Below, piece after piece: positions 35,734 to 45,146 of a DNA stretch of 64,000 nt. Origin of the DNA: Tenacibaculum finnmarkense genomovar ulcerans. Its GTDB lineage: Bacteria > Bacteroidota > Bacteroidia > Flavobacteriales > Flavobacteriaceae. The position numbers were made by a program, and so were the translations under genes. The stretch covers positions 124,001 through 188,000 of the forward strand of contig NZ_OENE01000007.1 of assembly GCF_900239495.1 (NCBI RefSeq), in the 5' to 3' direction. Each line of letters begins with the position of its first letter. Positions within the stretch are counted from its first letter, which is position 1. The notes below the pieces were generated by a model. The model made no database searches and was not told where the DNA came from. It worked only from the letters and a program-made list of their open reading frames with translations.

Positions 35734-35856
35734 TTTAGTATGTTGTTTGTATGTTAAAAAAAATCTTATTTAAAAATGAAAAATAGCATAAAAGCCTTTA
35801 ATTAGCCGATATAAATTTTTCATAAAGTAAAAGAATCAAAAGATTACTTTACGGAA

Positions 35857-35864
35857 CAAAGTTA
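35857..35864 (-). promoter_or_regulatory. Candidate -7 element for pruA
   Basis: TAACTTTG on the minus strand, giving a leader of about 120 nt. No clear -33 TTG at standard spacing. Confidence 0.45.
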
Positions 35865-36021
35865 ACACTTATTTTAATAATTACTAAGTTGTTTTTACGT
35901 CTGATTTATCAAAATAATATACCATATATGCAGGGCAATTAAAAATAGTGAATACAATAAGGTAATACCCTATACTTATTTTATGTTAAAAGAAGATTGT
36001 TACTGTTTTATTAAAAATTAT
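35865..36021. other. AT-rich divergent intergenic spacer
   Basis: Part of the 501-bp gap 35734-36234 between divergent pruA and the lipoprotein gene. Apart from the pruA -7 element, repeat A copy 4 and the weak promoter at 36194-36219, I see no structure here. Confidence 0.5.
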
Positions 36022-36111
36022 TTGAAGCAATTTCCCGCTTTCCGCACTCGCTCTTTTTTTGAAGAAAAAATCAAAAAAAGGAGCTCAAACAATTGCTTCA
36101 ATCGGGGCTAG
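36022..36111 (+). repeat. Dispersed repeat family A, copy 4 (forward orientation)
   Basis: TTGAAGCAATTTCCCGC, CGCACTCGCTC, a central T7 ... A7 hairpin, GGAGCTCAAAC, AATTGCTTCAATCGGGG and CTAG. The outermost TTGAAGCAATT/AATTGCTTCAA pair is a perfect 11-bp inverted repeat in this copy. Confidence 0.9.
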
Positions 36112-36193
36112 GCATTTTTGCTTCTTTTTAAAATTGTTACATAAAAAAATGTATAAACGTTTAAAAATACTGTTTTAATAAATACGAAGGTTT

Positions 36194-36219
36194 TTGAATA
36201 CTGTTTTTTATTACTTTCG
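36194..36219 (+). promoter_or_regulatory. Possible promoter of the lipoprotein operon
   Basis: TTG at 36194-36196 and TACTTTCG at 36212-36219. The spacing (15 bp) and the C in TTTCG are off-consensus. The ATG follows at 36235. Confidence 0.3.
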
Positions 36220-36234
36220 CAATTAAAAAAAGTT

Positions 36235-36906
36235 ATGTATAAAATACGATTGTTGTTTTTATCAATAATTTCGATGTTGTTATTCACAAGTTGTTTTGAG
36301 TTTGTAGAAGAAATATCTTTTCATAAAGATGGCTCAGGAACAGCTACATTTACATTAAATTTAAGTAAAAGTAAAACTAAAATAGCGTCTATATTATTAT
36401 TAGACAGCATAAACGGTTATAAAGTTCCATCGAAAGTAACAATTCAAAAAAAAGTAGCTGTTATTGTAAAAAAAATGAAAACTATTCAAGGGATTCACCA
36501 AGTAAAAAACAGCTTAAATTTTGATGATTTTATTGTAAGTATTTCTTGTGATTTTGATACTGCAAAAGCACTTAACAGCGTTTTAGCAACTTTTAGTAAT
36601 AAAAAAGACGCATTAGCACTGCAAAAAAAACCTCATTTTAAGTACGATAAAATACGTAAAACCTTCATCCGAAGTCATCATTTTAATATCGGAAAAGAGT
36701 TTCAGAAAACAAAAATGAAGGATAGAAAAGTTTTTGAAACTGCTAGTTACACCAGTGTGTATCGTTTTGAAACGCCTGTAAAATCGTATTCAAATAAACT
36801 TGCTAAAATATCAAAAAGTAAAAAAGCAGTGTTTTTACGAGTAAATGCTCAAGAAATTATCAACAATAAACAAACGATAAAAAATAATATTAAACTACTA
36901 AACTAA
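36235..36906 (+). CDS. Lipoprotein of unknown function
   Basis: 223 residues. The signal peptide ends at Cys20 (LLFTSC), predicting a lipid-anchored outer-membrane or periplasmic protein. The mature part opens with FEFVEEISFHKDGSGTATFTLNLSKSKTKI, a pattern I associate with a common flavobacterial lipoprotein family whose role is unknown. It is rich in lysine and beta-type alternation. It is the first of three same-strand genes (gap of 35 bp to the next ATG), so it may act with the two following secreted proteins. Confidence 0.78.
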   Translation: MYKIRLLFLSIISMLLFTSCFEFVEEISFHKDGSGTATFTLNLSKSKTKIASILLLDSINGYKVPSKVTIQKKVAVIVKKMKTIQGIHQVKNSLNFDDFIVSISCDFDTAKALNSVLATFSNKKDALALQKKPHFKYDKIRKTFIRSHHFNIGKEFQKTKMKDRKVFETASYTSVYRFETPVKSYSNKLAKISKSKKAVFLRVNAQEIINNKQTIKNNIKLLN

Positions 36907-36941
36907 ACGCTAAACTAAACTTGAAAAAATTAAAAACAACC

Positions 36942-38657
36942 ATGAAAAAACTAATTGCTACCCTACTATTTATAAACATATTTGTAGCTTTACAGGCTCA
37001 AAAATTAGAAAACAAAATTCCCAATACTTCCGATATTGTAGTCGTTGCCGATGCTGATAATTTATTCAAATTAATAAACATTTCAGAAATAGACAACAGT
37101 TTTTTAGGCGAAGAAATGTTAAAAGTTATTAATCGAAAAAGAGAAGATAAAATAAGCTCAGTGGGTGGCGCAGGAATTGCTATAAAATCAAACGCATATT
37201 ACTTTTTTGAAAGAACTGATAGTATTTCATACCATACATTTTTAGTGAAAATCAACGATAAAGCTCGTTATCAAGCGATGTTGAAATCAAGAGATTTAAA
37301 GAAAATTAAAAAAGAACAAGGGTATAGTTATATTCAAAAAAACAGCGAATTAATGCTTTGGAATAATGAGTTTCTTGTTTTTGTAAAAGGTGATAAACAC
37401 CGTGGGTATTTTAAGCAACATACCGAGCGTTTTGAAAAACTAAAACAAGAAGGACAATCGATGTATGCTGTAAAAAAATCCCTGTCAAAAAAATGGATTT
37501 TACAAAAAGGATTTTCAATAGCAACTAATGGTTTATTAACTTCAATTGCGGTAAATCCAAGCTTTCAAAAGGCGAAAAAAAGAAATGCTGTTGCAACACT
37601 TTGGGTGCGTAATTATGGCGAATTAATAGCCGATGTAATTGGCTCTTTAGGAAGAGGTTTAAAAACATCAATAGCTTCATTAATGCCTCAAAATGGTGAA
37701 AACATTAACGGAATAGAAACGGTAACAGCTAATCTGTTTTTTAATAAAAAAAATGCCAATTTATTATTAGAAATGACTGTTAGCGATGACATGAAAAAAT
37801 CGTTCAAAAAGATTTATAATCAAAAAATGAACAGCACTCTAATTAATAGTTTTAATCATGATAATGCCTTGGCTTTTTGGAGTGTTTCTATAAATACCGA
37901 ACAATTATTGCTAGAATACCCAGCAATGGTTGACAAAATGTATGGCGGAATGTTTCCCAAATTTAGTCAAGAAATTAGCCTTGTTGGCGATGTATTATCA
38001 TTAATTATAGATGAAAAAGCAATGGCAAGCTTAGTTACTGGCGATGCTTTATTTGTATTAAATGGTTTTGAAAAAAAACAGGTATCTTATAAATCATATA
38101 AATATGATGACAATTATAAACGTAAAGAAATAACCAAAACAAAAGAAACATTAATGCCCGATTTTACTTTTATGATGGGCTCAAAAGAAGAAAAATTACT
38201 AACAAAATTATTCAAATTAGGGCAAAAGCATAAGCTCGTAAAAGGAGTAAAAAATGTTTTTGAATTGGATGTTAAAAAAGCAAAATTACCGTTTAATGTA
38301 TATGCGGTTATAAAAAATGAGGTGTTTTATATTACAAATTCAAAAGTAAGAGCGGTAAAATTATCGCTAGGAAAAAGAAGTTTTAAAATAAGAAAACACC
38401 GCAGGTTAATTAAGAAAAATTCAAGTGTTTTATTTGCCGATGTAAATGCGTTACTTGCTCATTTACCAAAAAAATCATTTCGAAGTACTGAAAGAAAAAT
38501 GATTGCTTTTTCGAATGATAATATTCAGGATGTTCGTTTTGTGGTTTCAAAAATGAAAGGAAATAAAATAGCATCAAAAGTTGAATTAAATACCAAGGGT
38601 AAACAAGAAAATACCTTAAAATTATTGTTTGATTTTATAAATAATGTTGCAAAGTAA
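36942..38657 (+). CDS. Secreted DUF4836-like protein
   Basis: 571 residues from the ATG at 36942 (MKKLIATLLFINIFVALQAQ). The frame continues upstream only to a TTG. Signal peptide to ~20. The mature start IPNTSDIVVVADADNLFKLIN is the kind of opening seen in DUF4836-type envelope proteins. A segment around residues 390-425 (YKYDDNYKRKEITKTKETLMPDFTFMMG) is echoed in the next gene. There is no enzymatic motif. It probably works in the periplasm or outer membrane together with its neighbours. Confidence 0.72.
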   Translation: MKKLIATLLFINIFVALQAQKLENKIPNTSDIVVVADADNLFKLINISEIDNSFLGEEMLKVINRKREDKISSVGGAGIAIKSNAYYFFERTDSISYHTFLVKINDKARYQAMLKSRDLKKIKKEQGYSYIQKNSELMLWNNEFLVFVKGDKHRGYFKQHTERFEKLKQEGQSMYAVKKSLSKKWILQKGFSIATNGLLTSIAVNPSFQKAKKRNAVATLWVRNYGELIADVIGSLGRGLKTSIASLMPQNGENINGIETVTANLFFNKKNANLLLEMTVSDDMKKSFKKIYNQKMNSTLINSFNHDNALAFWSVSINTEQLLLEYPAMVDKMYGGMFPKFSQEISLVGDVLSLIIDEKAMASLVTGDALFVLNGFEKKQVSYKSYKYDDNYKRKEITKTKETLMPDFTFMMGSKEEKLLTKLFKLGQKHKLVKGVKNVFELDVKKAKLPFNVYAVIKNEVFYITNSKVRAVKLSLGKRSFKIRKHRRLIKKNSSVLFADVNALLAHLPKKSFRSTERKMIAFSNDNIQDVRFVVSKMKGNKIASKVELNTKGKQENTLKLLFDFINNVAK

Positions 38658-38661
38658 CGAG

Positions 38662-40008
38662 ATGTTTAAAAAAGTATTATTTGTTATTTTTCTGCTGATT
38701 AGCACACTGTTTACCTTCGGATATTTTAAGTATTATCCTAGAGAAAATACGGATGTTAAAATACCTGTTTCTGCGGATGTAATTATTCGTGTAAATTTAC
38801 GTGAAATAGCATATAATATGTTAAAGGATGTTGTAAAACATCCTTTAACATATTTAAAATCGTCTAAAAAAAATAAGCAAACTAAAGTTGGTTCTTTGTT
38901 TGAAAAGCTTAAAATTCCTTCGGATGTTTTTTTTTATAGCAATAACGATATTTTAAAAAATACGTGGGTAAGTACTGTTATTGAAATCAAAAATAAAGCG
39001 GATTTATTATCTTTTTTTAATCAAGATAAATTTGTTAAAAAATCACTTGAAAATGCTGTTTATTTCATCAGTAAAAAGACGGTTTATTTTATCAATAATA
39101 ATCAATTAAGAATTGTTTTTAATATAGATGAAATTACTAAAGTTGAAACGAAACTAAAGATTCTTTTAAATACAAATAATTATTTAAAAGATGAAAATAG
39201 CATTGTTCAGAAATTAAAAAACAGCAAAGAACTTATTGCTTTATCAACTAAAACTAACGATTTTTTAGAACTTGGAATTGATGAAAATGAAATATCAATA
39301 CTTGGAGAATTATCTGAAAAAAACACGCCTTTTTTATCTTCTGAAAACAATATAAATAATGGTTTATTAGCAACTGTTTCAGGGAAAGTAAAAAAATCTT
39401 TTTTGAGCGATTATTTAGATAAATCATCAAAAGATAGGTTTGAAAAATTCACAAATTTATCAATCGATAGTCTTCAAAGGCATTGGAATGGTGAATTTAA
39501 TGCCAATTTAAATGCTTTTATCCAACGAAAAGATAGCGTTGTAACGTATCAATATGATGATGATTTTAATAAAATTGCAAAAACAACGATTAAAAAAACA
39601 ATAGTCCCTGATGTAAATGTAAGTTTTGGAGGAACTACTATTTTTAATTATTTATCATCAAAAAAAGCACTAAAAAATATTAATGGAAAAAAAATATTGC
39701 TTGTAAATCCGTTGTTTAAAACCTATGCTTATCAGCAGGAAAAGAGCTTGTTTTTATCTTCAAAAGATGAATCTAATACTATTTTAAGTAAGCAAAAGAA
39801 TAAGAAGTTTAATGAGCATACTAAATTTTTGCTTTTTATAGAGGTAGAAAAATATTTAAAAACTCAAGATACTTCTTTAGAAAATTTCACGAAGTATTTA
39901 GCTGAAATAAAAACAATAAAGGCAGTCGTTGCTACTAATAATAAGGTGTCGGTTAAAGTTTGTTTTAAAACAAGTGCGCTAAAATCTCTGTATCAAACAA
40001 TTAAGTGA
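38662..40008 (+). CDS. Envelope protein, diverged paralogue of the preceding gene
   Basis: 448 residues from the ATG at 38662, 4 bp after the previous stop. One N-terminal hydrophobic segment (MFKKVLFVIFLLISTLFTFGYF) acts as signal or anchor. The mature part begins KIPVSADVIIRVNLREIAYNM, matching the IP-x-x-ADV opening of the neighbour, and YQYDDDFNKIAKTTIKKT ... PDVNVSFGG repeats the neighbour's YxYDD ... PD ... G pattern. I infer a tandem duplication followed by divergence. Function is unknown. Confidence 0.7.
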   Translation: MFKKVLFVIFLLISTLFTFGYFKYYPRENTDVKIPVSADVIIRVNLREIAYNMLKDVVKHPLTYLKSSKKNKQTKVGSLFEKLKIPSDVFFYSNNDILKNTWVSTVIEIKNKADLLSFFNQDKFVKKSLENAVYFISKKTVYFINNNQLRIVFNIDEITKVETKLKILLNTNNYLKDENSIVQKLKNSKELIALSTKTNDFLELGIDENEISILGELSEKNTPFLSSENNINNGLLATVSGKVKKSFLSDYLDKSSKDRFEKFTNLSIDSLQRHWNGEFNANLNAFIQRKDSVVTYQYDDDFNKIAKTTIKKTIVPDVNVSFGGTTIFNYLSSKKALKNINGKKILLVNPLFKTYAYQQEKSLFLSSKDESNTILSKQKNKKFNEHTKFLLFIEVEKYLKTQDTSLENFTKYLAEIKTIKAVVATNNKVSVKVCFKTSALKSLYQTIK

Positions 40009-40024
40009 TACCCTGTTTGTAAAA

Positions 40025-40411
40025 TTAGTTTAAAGAAGGGCTTGCGGTTAGTTGAAATCTAGGAATAGTAACGATAAATTCTTCAAGAGTTTCGGTATTA
40101 ATCATTTTGTAATTTCCTTTCATTGCACCTGTTGTTGATAGTAAAAAACAGTTTGATCGGTATTTAAAAATATCGTTTGGTTTTAAAACAGGAGTTTCGC
40201 CAACTACCCCTTTACCCGCTACGTGTTCTGTGTTTTTAAGAGCGTCAATAATAATCCAAAAACGTTCTAAAAGTTGTACGGTGTCGGTAGAATTATTTTC
40301 AATAGAAATATAATAACTAAAAGAAAAATATTCAGTTTCCCCTTGGTTAACCACACCATTAAAATTGGTTTCGATTGCTATTTTAATACCCTTGCTTATT
40401 TGTTGTAACAT
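40025..40411 (-). CDS. apaG: ApaG family protein
   Basis: 128 residues, a single DUF525/ApaG domain: fibronectin-like beta sandwich with the family motifs YFSFSYYISIENNS (~27-40), LLERFWIIIDAL, VVGETPVLKPNDIFKY (~74-89) and FLLSTTGAMKGNYKM (~98-112). The family has been linked to Co2+/Mg2+ resistance and Ap4A metabolism, but its activity is not established. It precedes the T9SS plug gene's stop by 45 bp on the same strand. Confidence 0.92.
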   Translation of the reverse strand: MLQQISKGIKIAIETNFNGVVNQGETEYFSFSYYISIENNSTDTVQLLERFWIIIDALKNTEHVAGKGVVGETPVLKPNDIFKYRSNCFLLSTTGAMKGNYKMINTETLEEFIVTIPRFQLTASPSLN

Positions 40412-40456
40412 AGTTTTATTTTTTTTATTAAGAAGTTTTAATTGATGAACACCAAG

Positions 40457-41677
40457 TTACCTATTTTGATTAAAGTAACCATTCCCAAGTCCGATAACAC
40501 GGTGGTAAGTTTCGCCGAAAGGCTTATAATATACGATAACTGTATATTCATTTTCGGTTTGATAGAATGAACCACTTACTTCATTTAGGTTTGTAATTTG
40601 CTTGTTACTTAGTGTTACATACTTATAATTATAAAACCCTTGTTTGAATTTAATTGCAGCCTGGTATTGTTCTGAAACCGCATCATATTTCATTTTATTT
40701 TCTTCGGATAATTCATAATTATTAAACGCTCCATAAATAAAAACAGCCTTATTTTGATAAGCTTCATAAGCTCCTAACGAAAAATGAACCATAGAATAAT
40801 CCGCCTCTGTATTGGCATCATTAGCCTCTAAGGTTCTTACGATAAATTGTCCGTTGATATCAGGGTTATAGGTGTACACTTTGTCTGTTCGTTCTTCGTT
40901 AAGGTATAAGTAGCTGTGATAGAGTTCTTTTCGTTGTGTTTTAGCAATGCTAAAATTACTGCTACGTAAATGTTTGGTATCAAAATTTAAAAACTCATTG
41001 CCTCCCCAAAAATTTGTTTGAAGCGTATGGTTGTAAATAAGCTGTTGTTGTTTTATAAATTTTGGTTGAATATTATATCGAACCGTATTCCAATTATGGT
41101 TTTGTAATAAGGCGATATTAATTTCTTGCTGCGCATTATTTATACTTAAATTTTGATGATTTACCGTAAATTGTACCGTTTGTTTTTGATTGTTTGATTT
41201 CGCTTCTCGGCTTCTAAAAACAGCTACGCCAACGGTTGTAATATCTTGATAAAAAACACAGCGTCTTGTAAATACTAGGTCATAATTTTCATCTAAAATA
41301 GAAATTAAATAATTTCCACTTTTTGTGATGATGGTGTTTTGATTAGGAATATCAACCGTATAATGTGTGTAGGGCTGTAAAGTATTAAATGAATTACTTG
41401 TGTTTATAATTTCATTTTGATCAAACCCCTCAATATATTGACTAGAAGTTAAATTACTAGGTTTCCAATCATAGGTCATGTGTTCAATTTTATACTGATA
41501 TTCTTTATTATCAGCCTCTAAATCATCAAAAGATAAGGTTAAAACACTTCCTAAACGCACAATTGCCGAAAACTGATTTTTGCTGTGTTTTGGGCGCAAT
41601 TGAATTGTGTTGATGTTTTGGGCACTAACAACAAAATGAAGGGCACTAAATAAGAAGCTTAATAGGTATTTTATCAT
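40457..41677 (-). CDS. Type IX secretion system plug protein (DUF5103)
   Basis: 406 residues with a signal peptide (FVVSAQ, ~19). The N-terminal domain (IQLRPKHSKNQFSAIVRLGSVLTLSFDDLE ... EYQYKIEHMTYDWKPSNLTSSQYIEGF) is diagnostic of DUF5103, which was identified as the periplasmic plug of the SprA translocon channel in Flavobacterium. It probably seals an idle SprA barrel. No other T9SS gene is in the window. The -7 element ends 6 bp before the ATG, which suggests a nearly leaderless mRNA. Confidence 0.9.
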   Translation of the reverse strand: MIKYLLSFLFSALHFVVSAQNINTIQLRPKHSKNQFSAIVRLGSVLTLSFDDLEADNKEYQYKIEHMTYDWKPSNLTSSQYIEGFDQNEIINTSNSFNTLQPYTHYTVDIPNQNTIITKSGNYLISILDENYDLVFTRRCVFYQDITTVGVAVFRSREAKSNNQKQTVQFTVNHQNLSINNAQQEINIALLQNHNWNTVRYNIQPKFIKQQQLIYNHTLQTNFWGGNEFLNFDTKHLRSSNFSIAKTQRKELYHSYLYLNEERTDKVYTYNPDINGQFIVRTLEANDANTEADYSMVHFSLGAYEAYQNKAVFIYGAFNNYELSEENKMKYDAVSEQYQAAIKFKQGFYNYKYVTLSNKQITNLNEVSGSFYQTENEYTVIVYYKPFGETYHRVIGLGNGYFNQNR

Positions 41678-41682
41678 GAATG

Positions 41683-41690
41683 CAAAGGTA
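41683..41690 (-). promoter_or_regulatory. Candidate -7 element for the T9SS plug gene
   Basis: TACCTTTG on the minus strand, ending 6 bp before the ATG, predicting a leader of at most a few bases. Confidence 0.45.
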
Positions 41691-41793
41691 TCAAAATATA
41701 AACCAACGCTACTTATTTATTTAGAACAAATATAAATAGCTAATTATTCAAAAGATATAAATATAAATACTTACTCGAAAAAATCAAAACCTG

Positions 41794-41801
41794 TAAATTT
41801 G
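41794..41801 (+). promoter_or_regulatory. Candidate -7 element for the nqr operon
   Basis: TAAATTTG upstream of nqrA (ATG 41840). No convincing -33 TTG. Confidence 0.35.
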
Positions 41802-41839
41802 TTTTTTTTTAGAAAATCAATTTAACCAGTTCAGTTCCT

Positions 41840-43192
41840 ATGTCAAAAGACATCCGTATTAAGAAAGGCTTGGACATCAAGCTCGTTGGCGAAGCAGCGC
41901 AAATAACTACCGAACTTCCGTTAGGTGGTGTGTTTGCAATTCAGCCAGATGATTTTCACGGCGTTATTCCAAAAATTTTAGCAAAACAAGGTACCGAAGT
42001 AAAGGCGGGTCAAGCACTTTTTTATTCAAAAAGTGATGAACGCATTTTATTTCCAAGTCCTGTTAGTGGTAAAATTTCAGAAATCGTTCGTGGAGCCAGA
42101 AGAAAAGTTTTAGCAATTAAAATCACTGCTGATGCACAGCAGGAGTACAAAGATTTTGGTAAAAAAGATGTTGATGCAATGTCTGGCGAAGAAGTGAAAA
42201 CTCACTTGTTTGCTTCAGGTTGTTGGCCATTTGTAAAACAGCGTCCGTATGACGTGATTGCAGATCCGAATCAAGCACCTAAATCAATTTTTGTATCTGC
42301 CTATGCAAGTGCACCTTTAGCAGCCGATTATGATTACGCCTTAAAAGGTAAAGAAGCTGAATTACAAACTGCATTAACTGCTTTAACAAAATTAACAGCA
42401 GGTAAAGTACACGTTTCTGTAGCAAAAAAATCAACATCATCTCCTTTTAAAGGAATGAAAGGTGTTGAATTGCACAACGTATCTGGACCGCACCCTGTTG
42501 GTAATGTGAGTACGCAAATTGCACAAATAGATCCTATTAATAAAGGGGAAGTTGTGTGGGTTGTTACACCTCAAGATTTAGTAGTTATCGGTGAGTTGTT
42601 ACTAACTGGTAAATTTAATGCAAAGCGCACTATTGCTTTAGCAGGATCTAAATTCAGCAAACCTCAATATGTTACTGCTTTGGCAGGAGCAAATATTGGA
42701 GATCTTGTAAAAGGAAATTTAGACGCTGATAATGCACGTGTAATTAGCGGAAACGTATTAAGCGGTGTTCAGGTTGATACAGCAGGATATTTAGGATACT
42801 ATCAAAACATAGTAACTGCAATTCCTGAAGGTGATGATTATGAATTTTTCGGTTGGAATAAACCTGTTTTTAACAAGGTTTCTACCTCAAGAGCATTTAC
42901 GTTCTCTTGGTTAAATCCGAAGAAAAAATACGACTTAAATACTAATACAAATGGTGAACACAGGGCATTTGTGGTTACAGGATCGTATGAAGAAGTATTT
43001 CCGTTGGATATTTTTCCGATGCAATTATTAAAATCTTGTAAATACAAAGACCTTGACGAAATGGAAGGGTTAGGTGCTTACGAAATTGCACCAGAAGATT
43101 TCGCTTTAACAGAATTTATTTGTGTGTCTAAACAACCTCACCAGAAAATAATTCGTGAAGGATTAGATTTAATGAGAGAAGAATTAGGATAA
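41840..43192 (+). CDS. nqrA: Na+-translocating NADH:quinone reductase subunit A
   Basis: 450 residues, a soluble cytoplasmic subunit that contacts NqrB near the quinone site. The opening KDIRIKKGLDIKLVGEA, followed by GGVFAIQPDDFHGVIPK and the LFASGCWPFVKQRPYD segment (~120-135), matches NqrA. First of six nqr genes. The spacing to nqrB is 3 bp, so all are cotranscribed. The complex couples NADH oxidation and quinone reduction to Na+ export, and fits a marine organism that runs on a sodium circuit. Confidence 0.96.
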   Translation: MSKDIRIKKGLDIKLVGEAAQITTELPLGGVFAIQPDDFHGVIPKILAKQGTEVKAGQALFYSKSDERILFPSPVSGKISEIVRGARRKVLAIKITADAQQEYKDFGKKDVDAMSGEEVKTHLFASGCWPFVKQRPYDVIADPNQAPKSIFVSAYASAPLAADYDYALKGKEAELQTALTALTKLTAGKVHVSVAKKSTSSPFKGMKGVELHNVSGPHPVGNVSTQIAQIDPINKGEVVWVVTPQDLVVIGELLLTGKFNAKRTIALAGSKFSKPQYVTALAGANIGDLVKGNLDADNARVISGNVLSGVQVDTAGYLGYYQNIVTAIPEGDDYEFFGWNKPVFNKVSTSRAFTFSWLNPKKKYDLNTNTNGEHRAFVVTGSYEEVFPLDIFPMQLLKSCKYKDLDEMEGLGAYEIAPEDFALTEFICVSKQPHQKIIREGLDLMREELG

Positions 43193-43195
43193 GAT

Positions 43196-44401
43196 ATGGG
43201 CTTAAAACAAAACTTACATAAGTTAAAAGAAAAGTATAAAGGTACTAAGATGGCACCTGCGTTTAACGCAATCCACACCTTTTTATATTTGCCTAATGAG
43301 ACGACTCACGGAGGAACTCATATAAAGGCTGCTGATGATTTAAAGCGTACAATGAACATAGTAATTATGTCATTAGTACCTTGTTTAATCTTCGGAATGT
43401 TCAATGCAGGTTATCAACATAACGCTGCAATCAATGGATTTACAGAAGGAATGTCTTTCTTTAGTGGAGAGTTCTGGAATATGGCGAATTTCTTAATCGG
43501 TTTAGTTAAAATTTTACCGTTAGTAATTGTATCATATGTGGTAGGATTAGTAGTAGAATTTATTTTTGCCGTAATAAAAGGTCACGAAGTAGAAGAAGGA
43601 TATTTAGTTACAGGAATGTTAGTTCCTTTAATTGTACCAATCGATTTACCTTTATGGATGCTATCTGTAGCGGTAGTATTTGGTGTGGTTATCGGTAAAG
43701 AAGTATTTGGAGGTACAGGAATGAATATTTTAAATCCTGCATTAACAATACGTGCATTTTTATTCTTCGCATATCCAACTTGGATGTCGGGAGATAAAGT
43801 ATGGGTTCAAGGAGCTAGAGAATTAACAGGAACAGCAGACGCTATTTCAGGTGAAACTATTCTAGGAACTTTAGCACAATCGCAACCAGTAACACATTCT
43901 GTTTCTGATATGTTCTTCGGATTTATTCCTGGTTCAGTAGGAGAAACATCTACCTTCTTAATTTTATTAGGAGCTTTATTTTTAATCTTTACAAAGATTG
44001 GAAGCTGGAGAATTATGTTATCAGCAGTAATCGGAGCTTTAGTAATGGGATTCATTTTTAATCAAGTAGTTGGTTTAGGATGGATTGGTGAAACAAGTAA
44101 GTTTTACGGATTAATGAGTTTAGATTTCTGGAAACATTTATTAATTGGAGGTTTTGCATTTGGAGCTATATATATGGCTACTGATCCTGTATCAGCATCG
44201 CAAACCAACAAAGGAAAATGGATTTATGGTTTCTTTATCGGATTTATTTCGATTATGATTCGTGTATTTAATCCTGCCTATCCAGAAGGAGTAATGTTAG
44301 CTATTTTATTAATGAACGTTTTTGCTCCAACAATTGACCATTATGTGGTTCAAGGGAATATCAAGAGAAGACTAAAACGTACTAAAGTTAAAACTGCCTA
44401 A
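43196..44401 (+). CDS. nqrB: Na+-translocating NADH:quinone reductase subunit B
   Basis: 401 residues with ~9-10 membrane helices (e.g. ILPLVIVSYVVGLVVEFIFAV). NqrB carries riboflavin and a covalent FMN attached to a threonine by ApbE. The attachment site here is DAISGETILG (Asp215-Thr221). The usual Dxx(S/T)GAT motif has Glu in place of Ala. Elsewhere the family motifs FGGTGMNILNPAL and ATDPVSASQTNKGKWIYG are intact. Two base pairs separate it from nqrC. Confidence 0.96.
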   Translation: MGLKQNLHKLKEKYKGTKMAPAFNAIHTFLYLPNETTHGGTHIKAADDLKRTMNIVIMSLVPCLIFGMFNAGYQHNAAINGFTEGMSFFSGEFWNMANFLIGLVKILPLVIVSYVVGLVVEFIFAVIKGHEVEEGYLVTGMLVPLIVPIDLPLWMLSVAVVFGVVIGKEVFGGTGMNILNPALTIRAFLFFAYPTWMSGDKVWVQGARELTGTADAISGETILGTLAQSQPVTHSVSDMFFGFIPGSVGETSTFLILLGALFLIFTKIGSWRIMLSAVIGALVMGFIFNQVVGLGWIGETSKFYGLMSLDFWKHLLIGGFAFGAIYMATDPVSASQTNKGKWIYGFFIGFISIMIRVFNPAYPEGVMLAILLMNVFAPTIDHYVVQGNIKRRLKRTKVKTA

Positions 44402-44403
44402 TT

Positions 44404-45144
44404 ATGAGTAAGAGAACAGACAGTAATGGATATACGCTACTTTTTGCCATTGCAATGGTATTAATAGTAGGTGCGTTGTTAGCTTTTACAGCTTCATCGC
44501 TTCGCCCAATGATTGATGCAAATAAACGTATCGAAAAGCAACAAAATATTTTGTATGCGATGGGGGTAAATGAAAACGATGAATCTAGCGCAATCTTTGT
44601 TTCTAAAGATAAAGTAGCTGGTGAGTTTTCAAAATACATCAAAAAACAAATCGTTATTGAAGGTGCTAAGGCTACTGAAGATGCGAATGCGTATTTAATC
44701 GATGTAAAAAAACAGCAAACAGCTGCAAAAGCAGGAAAAGTAAGAAAATTACCAGTATTTATTGGTGAAAAAGACGGTAAAACGTTTTACATCACGCCAA
44801 TTAGAGGTAAGGGTCTTTGGGATGCTATTTGGGCATATGTTGCCTTGGATAAAAACATGGTAGTTCAGGGTGCTTTTTTCGATCATAAAGGAGAAACGCC
44901 AGGTTTAGGAGCAAATATTAAGCAACGCTATTTTATGGATGACTTTATCGGAGAAAATTTAATGAACAACGGTTCTTTTAAAGGAATTGGAGTTTCAAAA
45001 TCGAATAATGATCCGAAGAACGAAGATAAAAATGATAACGAGGTAGATGCAATTGCAGGTGCAACAATTACAGGTGATGGAGTTGCTGCAATGATTAAAT
45101 CTGAATTAGGTTTATACGTGCCTTACTTTAAAACATTGAAATAA
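44404..45144 (+). CDS. nqrC: Na+-translocating NADH:quinone reductase subunit C
   Basis: 246 residues: one N-terminal membrane helix (~11-30, YTLLFAIAMVLIVGALLAFTA) and a periplasmic FMN-binding domain (~130-240). The covalent FMN threonine is in DAIAGATITGDG (Thr221). The position before GAT is Ala rather than the usual Ser or Thr. FFDHKGETPGLGANI (~158-172) is the family signature. It takes part in electron transfer from NqrD/E iron to NqrB. Confidence 0.96.
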   Translation: MSKRTDSNGYTLLFAIAMVLIVGALLAFTASSLRPMIDANKRIEKQQNILYAMGVNENDESSAIFVSKDKVAGEFSKYIKKQIVIEGAKATEDANAYLIDVKKQQTAAKAGKVRKLPVFIGEKDGKTFYITPIRGKGLWDAIWAYVALDKNMVVQGAFFDHKGETPGLGANIKQRYFMDDFIGENLMNNGSFKGIGVSKSNNDPKNEDKNDNEVDAIAGATITGDGVAAMIKSELGLYVPYFKTLK

Positions 45145-45146
45145 AT

